The translations under genes were made by a program, and so were the position numbers. Under the pieces are notes generated by a model, which searched no databases, was not told where the DNA came from, and was given only the letters and a program-made list of their open reading frames with translations. Positions 16,180-20,000 of a stretch of DNA of 20,000 nucleotides are shown piece after piece. How positions within the stretch are numbered: the first letter of the stretch is position 1; each line of letters starts with the position of its first letter. The stretch spans positions 17,501 to 37,500 of the forward strand of contig CAUYUJ010016139.1 in the NCBI GenBank assembly GCA_963575745.1. Direction: 5' to 3'. Origin of the DNA: Prorocentrum cordatum. Lineage: Eukaryota; Sar; Dinophyceae; Prorocentrales; Prorocentraceae.

Positions 16180-17165
16180 CGCATAGTAGAAAGGTTGTCT
16201 GTAAACAGTAGTAGGTGTACAGTTGCAGGCGTACGAAATCATCAACGCATCTGAACTGTAAGCACGCACTGTAAATGCGCAGCGTCGAAATCAGTTTGAA
16301 ATCGTATCCATAAGTGCTCAGCGTAAACATGCACATATATATATACATACATACATATATAAATAATAAAAAAAAACTCACCGTTGGTTTTGGGTGTGAC
16401 CATAAGTATGCACCTTCAGCGCAGCGTGCGTTTGTATACATAACGTGTGTCTACACAACGAATGTGTACACAGCATGCTTGTTGACACGCCAACGATATT
16501 CCATCACATAAAAGCCGTACGTACCGTCAATACGCTGAAATATGGCCCGTTGTGGGCTCAGGAGTGGCTTGGGTTTCTGGGTCGCTTCTTCAAACTACGT
16601 TTTGGAACTTGTTTGCGGCTTGGGCCCGCCGTGGCCACAACAGTCCATTCGCTCTTTGTTTTGTGGTCCTTGTGGCAGCACGCTGGCTGCATGCATCGTA
16701 AAGCACAGCGTGTGTGTACACAGCGTGTTTGTGTGTGTGTATGTACACACCGTTAATATTAACCGTGAAGGTTGAGGGTCAATCTGGGACGCGCGTGTTG
16801 ATTGTGAGTGCGCGCCGAGAAAAAAAAGCACGCAGCGTGATTAGTACACAACATGTGTTTACACATCGTGTGTACTCACAGTGTGTGTGTGTGTGTGTAC
16901 ACAACGTGGGTGTATGTACACACCGTACATATCAACCGTGAGTATTAACCGTAAAAACGGATCGTACAGAAGAGCCGTAGCTATTCATTGTAAAGCGCAG
17001 CGTGCGTGTACGCATCGTATGTGCATTAACCGTGAATGCGAACCGTCAGTATCAACCGTCAATATCAAACGTAGTAGATTCTCCGTAGAGTTTAACCGTG
17101 AGCTTTCACCGTGAATATTGATTGCGAACGCTAACCGTAAACATTACCGTGCATGAGCACAGCAG
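16180..17165 (+). repeat. Degenerate 12-13-bp array (GTAAACGCGCAGC / TTAACCGTGAA / TGTACACAGCGTG)
   Basis: Left part: GTAAGCACGCACT, GTAAATGCGCAGC and similar units. Middle: TGTACACAGCGTG-type units with GT-rich runs. Right: ATTAACCGTGAA, GAACCGTCAGTAT, CAACCGTCAATAT, TTCACCGTGAATAT and TAACCGTAAACAT. A longer echo, TATGTACACACCGT followed by ATAT and AACCGTGA, occurs near 16739 and 16912. A less repetitive insert lies at about 16530-16690. No gene is seen. Confidence 0.7.
16331..16376. repeat. AT-rich simple sequence (TATACATACATA, then A9)
   Basis: Short TATA/CATA repeats followed by AATAATAAAAAAAAAC, inside the 12-13-bp array. Confidence 0.8.
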
Positions 17166-17345
17166 TGTGCACTTACAGCCCCCCGCCGTCGTACCGTTCT
17201 AGTTTACCATCCTGACAGGAAGGGATCGGCAGGTCGCAAATGTCCAAACGGCGTATTCCGAGCGTTCTCTTAGACGCGCGCATCTAGCATCTAGGCGGGG
17301 GAGGGAGGGATGCAGGCAGGCAAGCAGGGAGGGAGGCAAGAGAGC
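17166..17345. other. Unassigned spacer with GGGAGG words
   Basis: No gene recognised. GCATCTAGCATCTAGG near 17280 is a small tandem duplication; GGGAGGGAGG words precede the CA microsatellite. Confidence 0.3.
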
Positions 17346-17359
17346 GCACCCCTCCCCCC

Positions 17360-17485
17360 CCACACACACACACGCACACACACACACACACACACACTCA
17401 CACACACACACACACGCACAGACACACAAACACACACACACACATACACATACACATAAAAACACACACATACATATACACACAT
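17360..17485. repeat. (CA)n microsatellite
   Basis: About 125 bp of imperfect ACACAC with CGCA and CATA variants. The frames through it (Val/Cys-rich on the minus strand) are not genes. Confidence 0.95.
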
Positions 17486-17539
17486 GGGAGTTCCCTCCCG
17501 GCCCCTGGGCCCCGGTCCGGAACCTCCCTTGTACATAGG

Positions 17540-19370
17540 TAGTGGCCCCTTCCCCGGGACGCCCCTCCAGCGGCCCCCGCGCGTTCCAGTCCGCCCTAGA
17601 AGGCTCCAACAGCGCCGAGAGAACCCCAGGATCGCTTCCAGACCGCCAAAGATCGCTTCCAGAAGGGCCAAGAGGCCTTCCAGCCGCCCCAAGAGGCCGC
17701 CAAGAGGCCCCCCAAGAGCGCCCCGGGATACCAAAATGGCCCCAGTCCCTTCGTAAAACGTGCGTTTTTAGGATATCAGCTCCCTTGGACATCGGAGCGG
17801 GCAAAAAGCCCCAAGAGGCGCCCAAGGACGCCCCAGGACGGCTGAGACAGCCCCAAGACGGCCCAGGAGGGCCTTCCGGGACGCTCCTCCGGCGGCCCCC
17901 AGGCCTCCCAGTCCGTCCAAGATGGCCCAAGAGACTTTCCGGTCGCCCGGAGAGGGTCCCAGGAGCGTTCCGATACCGCCCAAGATGGCTTCCAGAAGGG
18001 CCACGAGGCCCTCAAGACGCCCCAAGAAGGCTCCAAGAGGCCCTCCAAGAGAGCCCCGGGAGACAAAGCTGGCCCCATTCCTTTCGTAAAACATAATTGT
18101 TTAGAAGAGCCCCCAAAAGGCCCGAAGAGGCGCCCAAGAACGCCCCAAGACGGTCTAGGACAGCCCCATATACACATCATATAAATAAATAGACCCCCCC
18201 CTGGCCTGGGCCAGCCCACCCCGCAACCAACGAGCGGAAGCCCGCTGATACCACCCCCGTTTCGCTCCCCAGAGGCGGCCCGGAGAGGGTAAGCGGGTGC
18301 CAAACGAGCCAAGAGGGTTCCAAGAGGCCCCCAAGACAGCGCAAGAAGGTCCCGAGCTGTCCAATAAGGCCCAGGAGTATTCCCAGAGCACTCCCCAGAG
18401 GGACCCAAGAGGCCCAAATCAATGAATCCCTGTGGGAGAACGTATATTTTTAGCATGTACGATTTTTCAACGTTCGCGGCCTTCACGACGGTCCAAGAGG
18501 CTCTAAAGATTTCCTCAAGACAGCCCAAGACGTTCCCAAGAGGCCCCCGAGCCAGCCCAAGAGGGCGCCAAGACGGCCCAAGGGCTGCCTGAGACGAACA
18601 AGTTGGCCCCGAGACGGCGCCCAAGACGGCCCCAAGAAGCCACAATCGTTGAATTCATACGGGAAACGTACATGTGTTCATATGCGACTTGTCGGCCTTC
18701 ACGGCTTTGAAGACGGCCCAAGAGGTTCCCCAGACTTGCGCAAGAGAGCCTAAGACATTCCCAAGAGGCCCACGAGAGGGCCAAGACGGCCCAAGGGCTG
18801 CCAAAGACTACCCAAGTTAGCCCTCTAACGGGCCCGAAGAAGGCCCAAGAAGGCGGCCCCGAGTCGCTCAAGACTGGCCTAAGATGTCCCCAAGAAGGTC
18901 CAAGAAGGCTCCGAGACGTCCCAGAAGGCCTCCAATAGCACTCCCAAGAGGATCCTTAGAGACCAAAATCGCTACATTCCTGTAGGCGAAACGTACATTT
19001 TACGCATGTACGATTTTGGGACTTTCACGGCTTTGAAGACGATCCAAGAGGCCCCCAAGATTTCCCCAAGCGAACCGAAGACGTTCCCAAGAGGCCCCCA
19101 AGATAGCCAAAAGGGCGCCAAGACGGTCTAAGGGCCGACTAAAATGGCTCCAGGAGGGGTCCAAGAGGGGAATTCCGACTCGAAAGTAGCAGCCGTCCGC
19201 CCAAAGAACCTCCCAGGAGGCCCCAAAAGTCCCCAAGAGGACCCAAGAGGACCCAAGAGGTCCCCAAGAGACCCCCAAGAGGCCCAAACGAGGCCCCAAG
19301 ATGGTTCAAAACGGATAGGACGGCCTCCAAGAGGTCTCCCAAAGGGGGTCCGGCAAGGTCTTCTTGCGGA
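17540..19370 (+). repeat. CCAAGAGGCC minisatellite with ~324-bp higher-order unit and AT-richer islands
   Basis: Short words CCCAAGAGGCC, CCCAAGACGGCC and CCAAGATGGC recur every 10-20 bp. Two long copies are clear: CCTTCCCCGGGACGCCCCTC at 17548 and CCTTCCGGGACGCTCCTC at 17872 (324 bp apart), each followed about 190 bp later by a GGCCCC...TTCGTAAAAC island (near 17740 and 18070). Later islands GGGAGAACGTATAT (about 18432), GGGAAACGTACAT (about 18661) and GCGAAACGTACAT (about 18986) are each followed by TTCACG and CCAAGACGTTCCCAAGAGG-like text. No coding signal; open frames are compositional. Confidence 0.85.
18992..19012. other. Palindromic island CGTACAT-N7-ATGTACG
   Basis: Perfect 7-bp arms (18992-18998 and 19006-19012). 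The corresponding place in the island at about 18438 has CGTATAT...ATGTACG (one mismatch), and the one at 18668 has CGTACAT...ATATGCG (weaker). It is the most distinctive sequence in the array. Confidence 0.6.
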
Positions 19371-19542
19371 TCCGAACATACACAGCTATACGACGACGAC
19401 GATTTCTTGGCCCATTCTTAGGTCGCTGCGGAAAGGCCTCAGGAGGTCTTGGAAGTCACTTGAGCCGTTGGCGTAGTTCTTGGGTTCCCCAGAGGGATTG
19501 GTCACAAAATAGAGGTCTTCAAAGTTCGACTGTGAAGCCTAG
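19371..19542. other. Unassigned sequence after the minisatellite
   Basis: Includes CGACGACGACGA near 19392 and residual AGGTCTT words. No gene recognised. Confidence 0.3.
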
Positions 19543-19580
19543 CTAGAACCTAAGAGCGCGCGAAGCGCGCGCGTGGTTCT

Positions 19581-19582
<2 letters not shown>
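19543..19582. other. Cruciform-prone nested inverted repeat
   Basis: CTAGAACC (19543-19550) pairs with GGTTCTAG (19575-19582). Inside, GCGCGC (19556-19561) pairs with GCGCGC (19565-19570) around GAA. It is immediately followed by (TA)n. Confidence 0.7.

Positions 19583-19612
<30 letters not shown>
19583..19612. repeat. (TA)n microsatellite
   Basis: About 25 bp of pure TA followed by TGTATAC, adjoining the nested inverted repeat. Confidence 0.95.
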
Positions 19613-20000
19613 CACAATTTACGTCGAGGCGCGACAAAGGCGACCCGCACGCGCGCTCTGGGAGGCCGAGCTCGGGCACGCAATTCTTGGCCAGCTGCAA
19701 GAGGCAGGAGGGGCCGGAGGCATTCGTCGGGAGTGGCCGGCGCGGCCAGCTCGTGCTGAGGCAGCCCGGCAGTGGGCGCGGAGAGGCCAAAACCGGGGGT
19801 TGAGGCAGAGGCCGCAGGCGCAGAAGGTGCAGACCAAGTCGAACCAGCACGGGAGGAGGAGCTGCGAGCGAGCCCACAGAAGCGGGCGGCATCCAGGCGT
19901 TCGTGAGGAGGCCGTGGGTGACAGGATTCTGCTGCAGGCGCCGTGCCAGCGGGATTCGGAAAGGCCCAAGCGCCCGCAGGGGTTGTGCCAGCGACCAGCT
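19613..20000. other. GC-rich unassigned end of window
   Basis: Composition resembles coding DNA of this genome (for example AEGADQVEPAREEELRASPQK in one plus-strand frame), but that frame stops near 19905 and open frames exist on both strands. It could be the start of another element or an exon continuing past the edge; nothing is recognised. Confidence 0.25.

Noticed and set aside
16966-16981. CCGTAGCTATTCATTG, similar at its start to the dinoflagellate spliced leader
   Set aside because: Only the first part matches and it lies in an array full of CCGTA/ACCGT words; the TTTTGGCTCAAG end is absent.
1-20000. tRNA or rRNA genes
   Set aside because: No cloverleaf-like GGTTCGAATCC arm or rRNA core segments noticed by eye; a covariance-model scan was not possible.

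Overview
The window is eukaryotic repeat-rich DNA and most resembles a dinoflagellate nuclear genome. That inference rests on the left third, a decayed non-LTR retrotransposon of the type known from Symbiodiniaceae and other dinoflagellates. Its reverse transcriptase carries YVDDNGIHAVG and GLVAGCPFATT motifs, is preceded by an EEP endonuclease, and is followed by a Cys/His knuckle, an RNase H domain and a C-terminal WRCxxC zinc-like tail. I did no database search; species is not determined.

Layout. 1-6607: the retrotransposon, plus strand, running in from the left edge. It holds a coiled-coil/Pro-rich leader (about 3-823), EEP endonuclease (about 831-1700), linker plus reverse transcriptase (about 1701-3630), connection and Cys/His knuckle (about 3564-4403), then a 2.1-kb uninterrupted frame for RNase H and a long tail (4395-6560). 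The upstream parts have four in-frame stops and at least nine frame changes. The tail contains an in-frame 426-bp tandem duplication, and an 11-bp hairpin follows the stop codon.

6608-9440: low-complexity DNA: (CCT)n, a 10-bp degenerate array, a polypurine tract, one possible acidic exon (7768-8030), a CTTGGG-rich minisatellite, (GGA)n and a polypyrimidine tract.

9438-15020: a composite super-repeat, the most unusual part. Each module runs in the same order: pentamer array (ACATA/ACAGA type), a 45-bp motif with a small hairpin (CTATACGACCACCC...GGGTGATAAGGAGG), a 12-bp TCGATCTCACWA array and/or CAT-trinucleotide array, an 11-bp GGGACACCGGC array, then a GC-rich block of about 200 bp with a 43-bp invariant core, and back to pentamers. 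Three modules are seen; the middle one contains a 1.5-kb CAT array that is itself a double copy of a roughly 670-bp unit.

15021-20000: a short unique stretch, an ATGCY pentamer array, facing polypyrimidine/polypurine tracts, a 12-13-bp ACCGT/GTACAC array, (CA)n, a 1.8-kb CCAAGAGGCC minisatellite with a roughly 324-bp higher-order unit (the inverse orientation of the array at 8050-8660), a cruciform-prone site next to (TA)n, and an unassigned GC-rich end.

I see no confident host gene, tRNA, rRNA or CRISPR. The retrotransposon domains would have acted together in target nicking, reverse transcription and RNA removal, but this copy is not intact. The rest looks like satellite-type DNA built by nested duplication.
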